Assembly: GCF_017908595.1 (NCBI RefSeq)
Contig: NZ_JAGKTL010000001.1
Location: 372,001-436,000 of the forward strand
Direction of reading: 5' to 3'
DNA from: Rhodothermus bifroesti
GTDB lineage: Bacteria > Bacteroidota > Rhodothermia > Rhodothermales > Rhodothermaceae
Length of the DNA: 64,000 bases
Below the pieces are notes generated by a model. It was not told the origin of the DNA. It did no database searches and worked only from the letters and a program-made list of their open reading frames with translations. A program made the position numbers and the translations under genes. Every line of letters starts with the position of its first letter. Position 1 is the stretch's first letter. Below, piece after piece: positions 51,854 to 58,802 of the stretch.

Positions 51854-52642
51854 TTAGTATGTGTGATCTGCCAGCTCCCACCAGACAAGTGTTCCTATCA
51901 ATCCAACAAGACTCGTAACAATCACAATCACGTAACTGATCCCTCCAAGATCTGCATACTGTGGACCGGCCATCCCAGCATATAGTGCTGGCACACACCA
52001 GGGGAAATACTCACCCCATCCTGCTGCGGCGACCACTTGTGCTAGCACTACGGCGAGTATCGCCGCGCCCAGCGCCGGCAGATAGCCAGGCCCTGTGCTC
52101 GCGAAGAAAGATACAGGGGTGGTGACGGCAATCGTCAAACATGCCGTAACCACTATGGTGATTGTACCTTGCCGAAATACTTGTGCTGATGCAGCCGGAA
52201 GGGCAATGGCTGCGCCAACACCGAGACCGATGAGGTATATGAGTGCTACCAAAATTGTTGACCACAGGATAAAAACGACGAATTTGGCAAGCACGATGGT
52301 GGAGCGCGATGTGGGCAACGCAAGCAAGTCTGTGATCGTGTGGTCTGAATACTCTCGACCAAAGATCCAACTGCACACGAACGCAAACACCATAAAGCCG
52401 CCGACCGCAGTCGCCTGAGCAAGAAATCCCAGGTAGGTTTGCCAATCGGCAGAACCCGCCAGAATCTGGGCTTTTGCACTAATGATTCCCATACGGCGGG
52501 CCAGGTCGGGATCTTTCATGACAATCATAAAAAAGCCACCTGCAAATGGAGCCAACGAGAAACCCAAAGCAGTCAGTAAGGGCATCTTGGAACGGCGTGC
52601 TTTCAGTAGTTCTACCCCAATGGCTTGTGTGATGTTACTCAT
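51854..52642 (-). CDS. ABC-2 type transporter permease
   Basis: This 262-residue membrane subunit of an ABC exporter starts at ATG 52642 (MSNITQAIGVELLKARRSKM), overlapping the ATPase gene by 8 nt. It has six hydrophobic segments. The N-terminal cytoplasmic helix IGVELLKARRSKMPLLTALG and SWIFGREYSDHTITDLLALP near residue 95 are typical of ABC-2/BcrB-like permeases. The substrate is unknown; drug, peptide or lipid export are possibilities. It is the second gene of a two-gene cassette closed by an attC. Confidence 0.85.
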   Translation of the reverse strand: MSNITQAIGVELLKARRSKMPLLTALGFSLAPFAGGFFMIVMKDPDLARRMGIISAKAQILAGSADWQTYLGFLAQATAVGGFMVFAFVCSWIFGREYSDHTITDLLALPTSRSTIVLAKFVVFILWSTILVALIYLIGLGVGAAIALPAASAQVFRQGTITIVVTACLTIAVTTPVSFFASTGPGYLPALGAAILAVVLAQVVAAAGWGEYFPWCVPALYAGMAGPQYADLGGISYVIVIVTSLVGLIGTLVWWELADHTY

Positions 52643-53576
52643 AGTACTCTTGATTTGGCTGCCGACTGTCCACACCGACGAGTCGCAAAAAATAATCTTC
52701 CAGATCTTCTTCTTCGACGTTGAGCATCGTCGGTGCGTGCCCTGCATTGACCAATAACGTTGCTACGTCATCTGGCCGCTCAAGTGCAATACCGTCTTTC
52801 ACCTCAATTACGTTGTTGGGCATAAGTGTTGCCGAAAATCCTGCGCCAACAAGTACGGCGAGCGCCGCTTTACAATCACGCGTTCGAACCAGCAGCCGTC
52901 GCCGCCGGTTGCGCTCCAATTCAGCCGCATCAAGTTCCTGAATCAAACGACCTTGATGAATAATGCCAATCCGATGCGCTAGCCGCGATACTTCCGCGAG
53001 AATGTGGCTTGACATGAAAACAGTAACCCCCTGCTCTCGCACGAGTGTAAGCAACAGTTCCCGTATTTCAACAATTCCCGCCGGATCCAGTCCATTGGCT
53101 GGTTCGTCCAGGATGAGTAGTTTGGGATTGTGCAATAGTGCCTTGGCAAGCCCTAGACGCTGCCGATTGCCGAGCGATAGTGTGCCAGCGCGCCGGTCAG
53201 CATAGGCAGTCAAACCTAAAAGCTCAATGACCCGCTCAACAGCCTTCGGCTCAATACCAGGACGGAGACGACGCATCGCTTCCAGGTTTTCGCGTACAGA
53301 AAGCTCTGGATATGCAGCTGCTGTCTCAACCAAATAGCCGACGGAATCCCATGGCTTCCTGCTGCCAATTCGAATTCTTTCTCCCAACACCCACACTTCG
53401 CCAGCAGTGGGTTTGACCAATCCAAGCAACATACGAATGGTCGTTGTCTTGCCTGCGCCATTTAGACCAAGGAACGCATAAATTTCACCCGGAGCAACAC
53501 GCAAGGATAATCCGTCTACGGCGATTACATCACCGTATCGTTTCGTCAGGTTGTTGGTCTCGATGGCTGCACGCAT
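52635..53576 (-). CDS. ABC transporter ATP-binding protein (CcmA/BcrA-like)
   Basis: The 313-residue ATPase pairs with the overlapping permease gene. It has Walker A FLGLNGAGKTTTIRMLLG near residue 37, a slightly divergent signature LSLGNRQRLGLAKAL, Walker B LLILDEPANGLDPAG, and the H-loop MSSHIL. The last 90 residues form a regulatory extension (CKAALAVLVGAGFSATLMPN) as in BcrA-type exporters. The signature has LSLGN in place of LSGGQ, which is tolerated in this subfamily. The gene starts about 100 nt after an attC core. Confidence 0.92.
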   Translation of the reverse strand: MRAAIETNNLTKRYGDVIAVDGLSLRVAPGEIYAFLGLNGAGKTTTIRMLLGLVKPTAGEVWVLGERIRIGSRKPWDSVGYLVETAAAYPELSVRENLEAMRRLRPGIEPKAVERVIELLGLTAYADRRAGTLSLGNRQRLGLAKALLHNPKLLILDEPANGLDPAGIVEIRELLLTLVREQGVTVFMSSHILAEVSRLAHRIGIIHQGRLIQELDAAELERNRRRRLLVRTRDCKAALAVLVGAGFSATLMPNNVIEVKDGIALERPDDVATLLVNAGHAPTMLNVEEEDLEDYFLRLVGVDSRQPNQEYYE

Positions 53577-53679
53577 TCTGTCCTGAAGAATGCTGTTAAT
53601 TTATTGGGGATCATAATTTTCGGGCCAAAGGTCTTGAGATGAGTCGCCGGGCCGGCCCAAGGCTAGTATCGTAGGAATT

Positions 53680-53761
53680 GGCTAACCTGGACTGACCGGG
53701 CGGCTCCATCGGGTTGTTTGACGTGCGGCAGTTCATGGTGCTTGGTGATCGGCTGTTAGGT
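53680..53761 (-). repeat. attC recombination site
   Basis: R'' is ACCTAAC, which includes the stop codon of the isoprenylcysteine methyltransferase-like gene, and R' is GTTAGCC, 82 bp. Inner sequence GCCGATCACCAAGCACCATG / GGAGCCGCCCGGTCAGTCC is only weakly palindromic. Confidence 0.75.
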
Positions 53762-54379
53762 GTCTTTGGCTGGCCATTTGGGCTCTCGGCGGAAGCGTGG
53801 GAGGATACGACCGGTTCGTGTGCAGTACTCATGATACTGGTCGCCAAACTGCTCGAGCATCATGTTCTCCTCCTTTGGGACTCTAACACAGTAGAGAAGC
53901 AAGAATGCAAGGAGGCCGCCGAGTCCTGCGATCCAGTTCTGCACAAGGAATGCTTGGGACAAGCCAAAGAGGAACTGGGAAGCGTACATGGGATGGCGGA
54001 TCGACGCGTAGATACCCTCTGTGACAAGTCGATGGCCAGCACTGAGCTCCAAAGAGGGTGACCAATACACACCGAGGTCATGGTGTGCTCGCCAGAAGAG
54101 CCATAGCCCGGCCGTGAGGATGAGGACACCCACGACTCCGAGGACTGTCGTGACGGAGGCCGGGAAGGGGTAGTCCGCGAAAGCCAGCCAGTCAGTTAGT
54201 GCGTAAATGACTGGCAAGACCAGCCCACCAAGAGTCAGAACCCCGAGGACGAGCTGCTCGGAGGCGGTGGTTTGCTTTCGGACCTTCTTAAGCTTACGGG
54301 CACGCGCCGCATAGGGAGCCCGGATGATCAACTGCGCGAGAATCCCGCTGAAGTAAACTACAGTGAGTGCAGACTTCAT
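53756..54379 (-). CDS. Isoprenylcysteine carboxyl methyltransferase (ICMT)-like membrane protein
   Basis: The 207-residue integral membrane methyltransferase belongs to the ICMT/PEMT-like family. Start ATG 54379 (MKSALTVVYFSG) is preferred; a GTG at 54397 directly against the attC is the alternative. It has four or five membrane segments. The family motifs are GHRLVTEGIYASIRHPMYAS near residue 125 and EENMMLEQFGDQYHEYCTRT near residue 175. The RHPxY and EExxL...YxxY elements bind SAM in the family. The substrate in bacteria is usually unknown. Confidence 0.85.
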   Translation of the reverse strand: MKSALTVVYFSGILAQLIIRAPYAARARKLKKVRKQTTASEQLVLGVLTLGGLVLPVIYALTDWLAFADYPFPASVTTVLGVVGVLILTAGLWLFWRAHHDLGVYWSPSLELSAGHRLVTEGIYASIRHPMYASQFLFGLSQAFLVQNWIAGLGGLLAFLLLYCVRVPKEENMMLEQFGDQYHEYCTRTGRILPRFRREPKWPAKDT

Positions 54380-54396
54380 GATCTGTTGCTTATACA

Positions 54397-54470
54397 CACC
54401 TAATGCTCAGCATCAGCGGCAGCGCATCGCGCCGTCCGCTGCATGCTAGAGTACATGTCTTTAGTTGGAC
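54397..54470 (-). repeat. attC recombination site
   Basis: The minus strand starts GTCCAAC and ends CATTAGGTG, so the R' half has one change from GTTRRRY. Arms are ACTCTAGCATGCAGCGGACG and GCTGCCGCTGATGCTGAG. It lies between the reductase and ICMT-like genes. About 130 nt after the reductase stop precede it without a gene. Confidence 0.7.
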
Positions 54471-54608
54471 TTGCAAGCTCTGTTCCGCTGCATGCCGTCG
54501 CTAGTTGCTGACTAGGCCCATCGCGACAACGCCTTCAGGGCCGCAAGCCACGCTACCAGCGCCGCCGCAGGACGAATGTAGCTGAGGCGCACCCACTCCA
54601 GCACCTTG

Positions 54609-55226
54609 CTAGCTGGCACGATCATTTGACCCCGCCTTGCGCACTGGGTAGCGTAGGTGGGTTACGCCAATGCCAGCGATAACCCTCGGACTGCCCAGGA
54701 CGGCTGGCGCGTCCGCGAGGTGGTCAAAGAGTCGAACTCCAGAACCAAGAAGGAGTGCCGCGATATCGACACGGATTGCGTCGAGCAAGCCAGCGTTCAG
54801 TAGCTGCTGGATGGTGTCAGCGCCGTGGACTCCTACGGACTTCCCGCCGGCAGCAGCTTTCGCTTGCTTTACGGCACTTTCGATGCCGTCGGTCACGAAG
54901 TGAACGTTCGGGTTGGGTCGCGGCCATCCGGCAGGGATATGGTGGGTAAGCACGAATGCCGGCCCCCACGCGTGATTGCCACCCCAGCCTTCGGCTTTGT
55001 CGAACGTGCGGCGGCCGGTGAGCACGGCGCCAAGCTCTGACCAGAGAGCGCGTAGGTGCTCGGCGCTCGGTGCGGAGACCTTGAACGTCATGGGGTCTGC
55101 CCCTCCGGCGTGGAATGCGACGTCCCCAGAGTTGAAGTACCAGTCGAACACTTCGGTCACCCCATCGTTGAGGTCGGCGACGTAGCCATCAAGCGACATG
55201 GACATGATTGCGACCACCTTTGACAT
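54609..55226 (-). CDS. RibD C-terminal / dihydrofolate reductase-like domain protein
   Basis: The 205-residue protein has the RibD-C fold. The N-terminal VVAIMSMSLDGYVADLNDG is the family signature in which the substrate-binding Asp-Gly occurs. LGAVLTGRRTFDKAEGW and the NADPH-region VGVHGADTIQQLLNAGLLD are also typical, followed by the C-terminal LLGSGVRLFDH. It probably reduces a small heterocycle using NADPH. ATG 55226 has GGGAGGATCGTA upstream. RibD-C proteins are frequent integron cassette products. Confidence 0.88.
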   Translation of the reverse strand: MSKVVAIMSMSLDGYVADLNDGVTEVFDWYFNSGDVAFHAGGADPMTFKVSAPSAEHLRALWSELGAVLTGRRTFDKAEGWGGNHAWGPAFVLTHHIPAGWPRPNPNVHFVTDGIESAVKQAKAAAGGKSVGVHGADTIQQLLNAGLLDAIRVDIAALLLGSGVRLFDHLADAPAVLGSPRVIAGIGVTHLRYPVRKAGSNDRAS

Positions 55227-55239
55227 TACGATCCTCCCG

Positions 55240-55291
55240 CGTTAACCCGCGCGCCGCTTGCGGTGCGTCGGCGTTGAACGGATTGTTGGGC
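55240..55291 (-). repeat. attC recombination site
   Basis: The minus strand has GCCCAAC-AATCCGTTCAACGC at one end and GCGCGCGG-GTTAACG at the other, 52 bp. The R' half deviates slightly. The stem pairs GCCGACGCACCGC with GCGGCGCGC. It follows the methyltransferase gene at 55374 by about 80 nt. Confidence 0.75.
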
Positions 55292-55373
55292 GACTTCAAT
55301 GGCGGTCGCGCCGCCGTTATGGCACCCGCTGGCGCCGCAGGCTGCGAAGGACGTGAGTGGTCGTCACTGTTGC

Positions 55374-56198
55374 TCACGCGGGCTTAAGGAACACGCCTTG
55401 AACGTACACGATCCGCCCGTCACGCAAGGCACGGCTGGAGTTGCCACGCTTCTCGGCATGTCGCTCGCCGAGCACTAGGTGCATGCCAAGCGGAGGCAGT
55501 GTGCCTGCTGGCGGTCGGTTGGCGTCCTCCCAGGCAAGTACAGTCGCAGAGACATCCCGGAATGTGTGTTCCTTCAGGCCTAATGTACCCAGCAGCATCC
55601 GCAGATCTTCCGGTGGAATCAGGTGGCTCTGGTCCGCTTCGCTGGCCCAGGGTACGGGAAACTCAAGCGGCTGTCCGTTGCCGGCACAGATGTCCTGAAA
55701 AACGAACTGTCCCCCGGCTCGCAGGACGCGCGCGATTTCGCCGTAAAACTGGCGCTTCTCAGCAATGTTCATCTGTACCTGAATCGTCCACACGCAGTCG
55801 AACATGCCTTCATCGAACGGCAGCGCCAACGCATTTCCTTGCCGAAATCGGGTCCGCTCCGCTAGGCGCGTGAGTCGGGAAAGCTCGGTGGCCACGATAC
55901 AAAACTCGGGCATGAGATCAATACCGGTGACATCACAGCCGTACGTCGCGGCGAGAAACCGTGCCGGGCCACCCAAGCCGCTGCCCACGTCAAGCACTCG
56001 TGATCCGGGCTTGAGGGCGGCGAGCGCGGCGAGGTCCTTCGTAGCATGGCGCCCGGCCGAGTGAAACTCATCGGCCGGCGCGAGATCATCCACCGTCGGT
56101 GCGCTAGGGTCCTTGCCCGCCTCGCGCAAACCAGCGACGATGCGATCGAGCAATCCCACAGCACGGTAGTGAGCTTGAACGGAATGTTCATAAGTCAT
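55374..56198 (-). CDS. UbiE/Coq5-like class I SAM methyltransferase
   Basis: The 274-residue protein has motif I RVLDVGSGLGGPARFLAATY near residue 70, motif II VTGIDLMPEFCIVATELSRL, and FDCVWTIQVQMNIAEKRQFY. It has the general form of glycine/sarcosine and sterol-type methyltransferases of the UbiE group (conserved LAxLxPGSRVLDVGSG with a preceding helical lid). The substrate is not deducible. ATG 56198 has GGGAGGTGTCATC directly after the attC core, the cleanest cassette structure in the window. Confidence 0.85.
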   Translation of the reverse strand: MTYEHSVQAHYRAVGLLDRIVAGLREAGKDPSAPTVDDLAPADEFHSAGRHATKDLAALAALKPGSRVLDVGSGLGGPARFLAATYGCDVTGIDLMPEFCIVATELSRLTRLAERTRFRQGNALALPFDEGMFDCVWTIQVQMNIAEKRQFYGEIARVLRAGGQFVFQDICAGNGQPLEFPVPWASEADQSHLIPPEDLRMLLGTLGLKEHTFRDVSATVLAWEDANRPPAGTLPPLGMHLVLGERHAEKRGNSSRALRDGRIVYVQGVFLKPA

Positions 56199-56218
56199 GA
56201 TGACACCTCCCTTCTGTC

Positions 56219-56294
56219 GCCCAACGGCGCGGCGGTTGAGCTGCGCTGGCGGAGGCGCGCAGCGGACCCCGTCTGCTGCAGCCGGTGGTTAGAC
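56219..56294 (-). repeat. attC recombination site
   Basis: R'' is GTCTAAC and R' is GTTGGGC, 76 bp. Arms CACCGGCTGCAGCAGACGGG / CTCCGCCAGCGCAGCTCAACC pair imperfectly with extrahelical bases. It lies between the PhnB-like VOC gene (11 nt) and the methyltransferase gene (20 nt). Confidence 0.9.
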
Positions 56295-56304
56295 CGCCAC
56301 CTTC

Positions 56305-56787
56305 TCACCCCCGCCACGCGGCGTCGATGGCGGCGTGGTCGATCTTCTTCATCGTCAGCATCGCCGCGAAGGCGCGCTTGGCCTCCTCGCCACCCGCGGC
56401 AAGAGCCTCGGTGAGCGTGCGCGGGGTGATCTGCCAGTTCACACCCCAGCGGTCTTTGCACCAACCGCACTCGCTCTCCTGCCCACCGTTGCCAACGATC
56501 GCATTCCAGTAGCGGTCGGTTTCTTCCTGCGTGTCGGTGGCGATCTGGAACGAGAAGGCCTCGGTGTGCGGGAAGGCAGGCCCGCCGTTCAGACCGATGC
56601 AGGGGATGCCGCAGACGGTGAAATGGACGACCAATACATCGCCCGCCTTGCCCGAGGGATAGTCGGCGGGCGCGCGCAAGACGGCTGTCACCTCGCTGTC
56701 GGGAAAGATCGAAGCATAAAATCGTGCAGCTTCCTCGGCCTCTCGGTCGTACCAAATGCAAATCGTGTTCTTTGCGACGTGTGTCAT
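56305..56787 (-). CDS. PhnB-like VOC family protein
   Basis: The 160-residue protein has the PhnB-type VOC fold. NTICIWYDREAEEAARFYAS opens it, GDVLVVHFTVCGIPCIGLNG is in the middle, and WNAIVGNGGQESECGWCKDR with WGVNWQITPRTLTEALAAGG are the diagnostic C-terminal parts. The annotation '3-demethylubiquinone-9 3-methyltransferase' used for this family in databases is misleading. ATG 56787 has AAAGGG upstream. It is a typical single-gene cassette with an attC downstream. Confidence 0.88.
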   Translation of the reverse strand: MTHVAKNTICIWYDREAEEAARFYASIFPDSEVTAVLRAPADYPSGKAGDVLVVHFTVCGIPCIGLNGGPAFPHTEAFSFQIATDTQEETDRYWNAIVGNGGQESECGWCKDRWGVNWQITPRTLTEALAAGGEEAKRAFAAMLTMKKIDHAAIDAAWRG

Positions 56788-56808
56788 ATTGTTTTTCCCT
56801 TTACATGT

Positions 56809-56849
56809 TTAGCTATCAGCGCGTAGGTAATGGCTCTTGCGTGTTAGAC
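56809..56849 (-). repeat. Probable short attC
   Basis: GTCTAAC is followed by ACGCAAGAGCCATTACCTAC and GCGCTGATAGCTAAAC, with an imperfect palindrome in between. The R' half (AGCTAAAC) is degenerate. It lies between the broken hydrolase and the PhnB-like gene. Confidence 0.45.
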
Positions 56850-57000
56850 AGAGATGGTTTTCCGGGTTAGGCATGAGGGGAGCGCGTATCCGATAATCCT
56901 GAGCCAACGTCCTTTTGAGGAATCCGAGGAGCTTCTAGCTACCGAATTCAGGATCGTCCACCACACCGCCCGCGCCGTGAATGAACAGTATTTCTCGCAT
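56850..57000 (-). pseudogene. Truncated alpha/beta hydrolase (RBBP9/YdeN-like) 5' fragment with in-frame stop
   Basis: ATG 57000 with a strong ribosome site (GGAGGTGAT, 57004-57012) opens MREILFIHGAGGVVDDPEFG, then a TAG at 56935. The frame continues LLGFLKRTLAQDYRIRAPLM and PNPENHL. This is the N-terminus of a small alpha/beta hydrolase with the HGAG oxyanion motif. The sequence stops at GTCTAAC, an attC core, so the catalytic Ser, Asp and His are gone. It is a doubly disabled cassette. Confidence 0.75.
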
Positions 57001-57062
57001 AAGATCACCTCCAGCCTGTGTTGCGGTCCAGTGACATAGATTCGTTCCATGTTAGGTACCAT

Positions 57063-57329
57063 TTAAGCCGGCGGAAGGCTCGTACGCGGTGGGCCTTGGC
57101 CATCAAGCCACCGCGCAACCTTGGAGTCGGTTCCGGCCACGTCCGGCACTTCCGCAATCTTGTCGATCACGGCATCCATCTGCGCCACATCCTCCCCTTC
57201 CACGATCGCAACGACATCCGGAGAACCGAAGAGCGCATCCGCATGGATCACCCCTGGAAGCTGCCGAACGGCGCGGAGAACCTTCTTGGGCTGCCGCGTA
57301 GTGATAAAGACGTAAGCCCAGATCTTCAT
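57063..57329 (-). CDS. Lrp/AsnC ligand-binding-domain (stand-alone RAM) protein
   Basis: The 88-residue protein is a single ferredoxin-like RAM domain without a helix-turn-helix. MKIWAYVFITTRQPKKVLRA opens it, and VIHADALFGSPDVVAIVEGE with IAEVPDVAGTDSKVARWLD follow, as in the effector domain of Lrp/AsnC regulators. Its start lies 14 nt inside from the GTTAAG edge of repeat copy 2, making it the first cassette gene next to the putative platform. An attC-like GTTAGGT follows at 57051. Confidence 0.8.
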   Translation of the reverse strand: MKIWAYVFITTRQPKKVLRAVRQLPGVIHADALFGSPDVVAIVEGEDVAQMDAVIDKIAEVPDVAGTDSKVARWLDGQGPPRTSLPPA

Positions 57330-57342
57330 AAGTACCCCACTT

Positions 57343-57747
57343 AACGTCTAAGTCGTTACCAGAGAAGGGAATTGCCTCCTAAAGAAGCTGCCATATGCTT
57401 TACCGACATCGCTCAGGCAGCTCACAACCTTGTCACCTTCAGCAATCTGGTTTCGATTAGGCGATGGCTGGGCGTAGCCTTCCGCACAGCCTATGTATAC
57501 ACCTTTGCCTCTACTCTGTTGGTAGCGTACATCTTTACAGTTTAGCTATCAAGTTCTTTTTTTACAGATTAACTTATGGATTATTTTCATGAAGTTAGCC
57601 TCTAACCCGCAACGATCTGTACTTATATCCTTTTAACATTGTTTGCTCTCCAACACTTCCATTTTCAGAAAAGCCTTGCGGTAAGATGACCTGGCAGTAG
57701 CGTTCGGCTTATCCAATCCAAATAAGCAATTCCCTCTTGACACAAGG
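57343..57747. repeat. 405-bp perfect direct repeat, copy 2 (candidate attI platform)
   Basis: It is identical to 47461-47865. On the minus strand the cassette-side edge CTTAGACGTTAAG leads straight into the first cassette gene. The opposite edge carries TTGACA (57737-57742), pointing toward the mer operon. Inside, GTTAGCCTCTAAC forms a small palindrome. On the minus strand TTGATA-N17-TACGCT could be a promoter reading into the cassettes. The copies lie 9,882 bp apart. Confidence 0.9.
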
Positions 57748-57798
57748 ACTGTTTTCGTGCATCTTTATTTTAGTAATTTCTAAAATACTAATTAAAGT
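57737..57798 (+). promoter_or_regulatory. mer operon promoter and ArsR-type operator
   Basis: TTGACA at 57737-57742 is inside the repeat edge. A perfect inverted repeat TATTTTAG-N6-CTAAAATA occupies 57766-57787, 11 nt before the regulator start. It overlaps the likely -10/-7 region (TATTTTAG). The placement is that of an ArsR/SmtB-family operator. A -35 element donated by the repeat is inference. Confidence 0.6.
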
Positions 57799-58206
57799 AT
57801 GAAAGAAAGCTACATTGAAGGTCAGCGCTGTGTTGGGCCCAATTTTTCCCAAGCTGAGCTGGCCCTCATCAAACGAAATCTTGCCGCGCAGAAGGGACTC
57901 GATACCTTGGCAGAAGTGCTCAGCGCTGTAGGCAACCCGCAACGCCTCAAAATCCTCTACCTCCTCCATGCCCACCGAGAGATGTGCGTGTGCGACCTGG
58001 CAGAGGTCCTCGAGCTAACCGACTCGGCGGTTTCCCAGCACCTGCGCCGGCTCAAGGACAAAAACCTCGTCCAGGCCCGGCGTCAAGGTCAAACTATTTT
58101 TTACACTCTTGTGCCCAACCTCGTCACGACAAAGCTCGAGGAGCTGTTTGCCATGGAAGAAACCAAGCAGCCTTATGCTTTTATTCACAAGGAGGTTACC
58201 TCATGA
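57799..58206 (+). CDS. merR: ArsR/SmtB-family metal-responsive repressor of the mer operon
   Basis: The 135-residue dimeric winged-helix repressor replaces the usual MerR-family regulator. The HTH is in LGNPQRLKILYLL-like and SDAVSQHL-like segments (SAVGNPQRLKILYLLHAH; LTDSAVSQHLRRLKDKNLV). The metal-site motif is MCVCDLAEVL near residue 63, like ELCVCDL of ArsR/CadC. An extra Cys at QRCVGPN near residue 10 could be a third thiolate ligand for Hg(II). It starts 11 nt after a palindrome and overlaps the MerT-MerP gene as ATGA. Hg specificity is inferred from the operon. The symbol is functional, not a claim of MerR-family membership. Confidence 0.85.
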   Translation: MKESYIEGQRCVGPNFSQAELALIKRNLAAQKGLDTLAEVLSAVGNPQRLKILYLLHAHREMCVCDLAEVLELTDSAVSQHLRRLKDKNLVQARRQGQTIFYTLVPNLVTTKLEELFAMEETKQPYAFIHKEVTS

Positions 58207-58802
58207 ACGGGGCAAAGATCACAACCATCGGTGCTGTTGTCGCTGCCATCGGTGCATCGCTCTGCTGCATTGGCCCTGCGGTGGTTGCCCTCATTGGCGT
58301 AGGCAGCATCGGCGCGTTTGCCGCCTTCGAACCCTTCCGCCCCTACCTCATCGGGCTCACAGCTATCCTACTGGGCTTTGCCTTCTGGTGGACGTATCGA
58401 AAGCGCGAAGTGCAATGCGAAGACGGCACTTGTAAGGTCCAAAGGGCCAGCAAATGGAATAAGCGAGCGGTATGGCTAGCCAACTTCCTGGCGACAGGGG
58501 CCATAGCCTTCCCGTATCTGCCCTCCAATGCACCGACCGCTGCTGCGCTCCCCACAGCGCGGGTTGAGTTCCGCATCAAAGGGATGGATTGCCCAGCGTG
58601 CGCGATAGGCCTCGAGGCCACGCTTTCCCGGCGCGAAGGAGTTCGCCAGGCCACGGTGGACTACGAGCGCGGCTGGGCAACTGTCGACTATGATCCGCAG
58701 AAAGTGACGCCAGAACGTCTCCTGGCGGTCATTGCCGACGCTGGCTTTGAAGGGGTGATGATCCAAAAAACCGAGAACCAAAAGCCTGTCCATGGAAACT
58801 AA
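58203..58802 (+). CDS. merT: MerT-MerP fusion: mercuric transport protein with C-terminal HMA domain
   Basis: The 199-residue protein joins an inner-membrane Hg(II) importer to its binding protein. Residues 1-60 hold two membrane helices; the first has the MerT Cys pair in GASLCCIGPAVVALIGVG. A loop with the second pair, CEDGTC, lies near residue 73, and a third helix near residues 90-107. From about residue 115 comes a MerP-like HMA domain with IKGMDCPACAIGLEATLSRR. In classical operons merT and merP are separate genes. ATG 58203 overlaps the regulator stop by 4 nt, and its end overlaps merA by 11 nt. Confidence 0.9.
   Translation: MNGAKITTIGAVVAAIGASLCCIGPAVVALIGVGSIGAFAAFEPFRPYLIGLTAILLGFAFWWTYRKREVQCEDGTCKVQRASKWNKRAVWLANFLATGAIAFPYLPSNAPTAAALPTARVEFRIKGMDCPACAIGLEATLSRREGVRQATVDYERGWATVDYDPQKVTPERLLAVIADAGFEGVMIQKTENQKPVHGN

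Noticed and set aside
57984-58202. Upstream extension of the MerT-MerP frame
   Set aside because: It lies wholly inside the ArsR-type regulator in another frame; the MerT start at 58203 has ATGA coupling.
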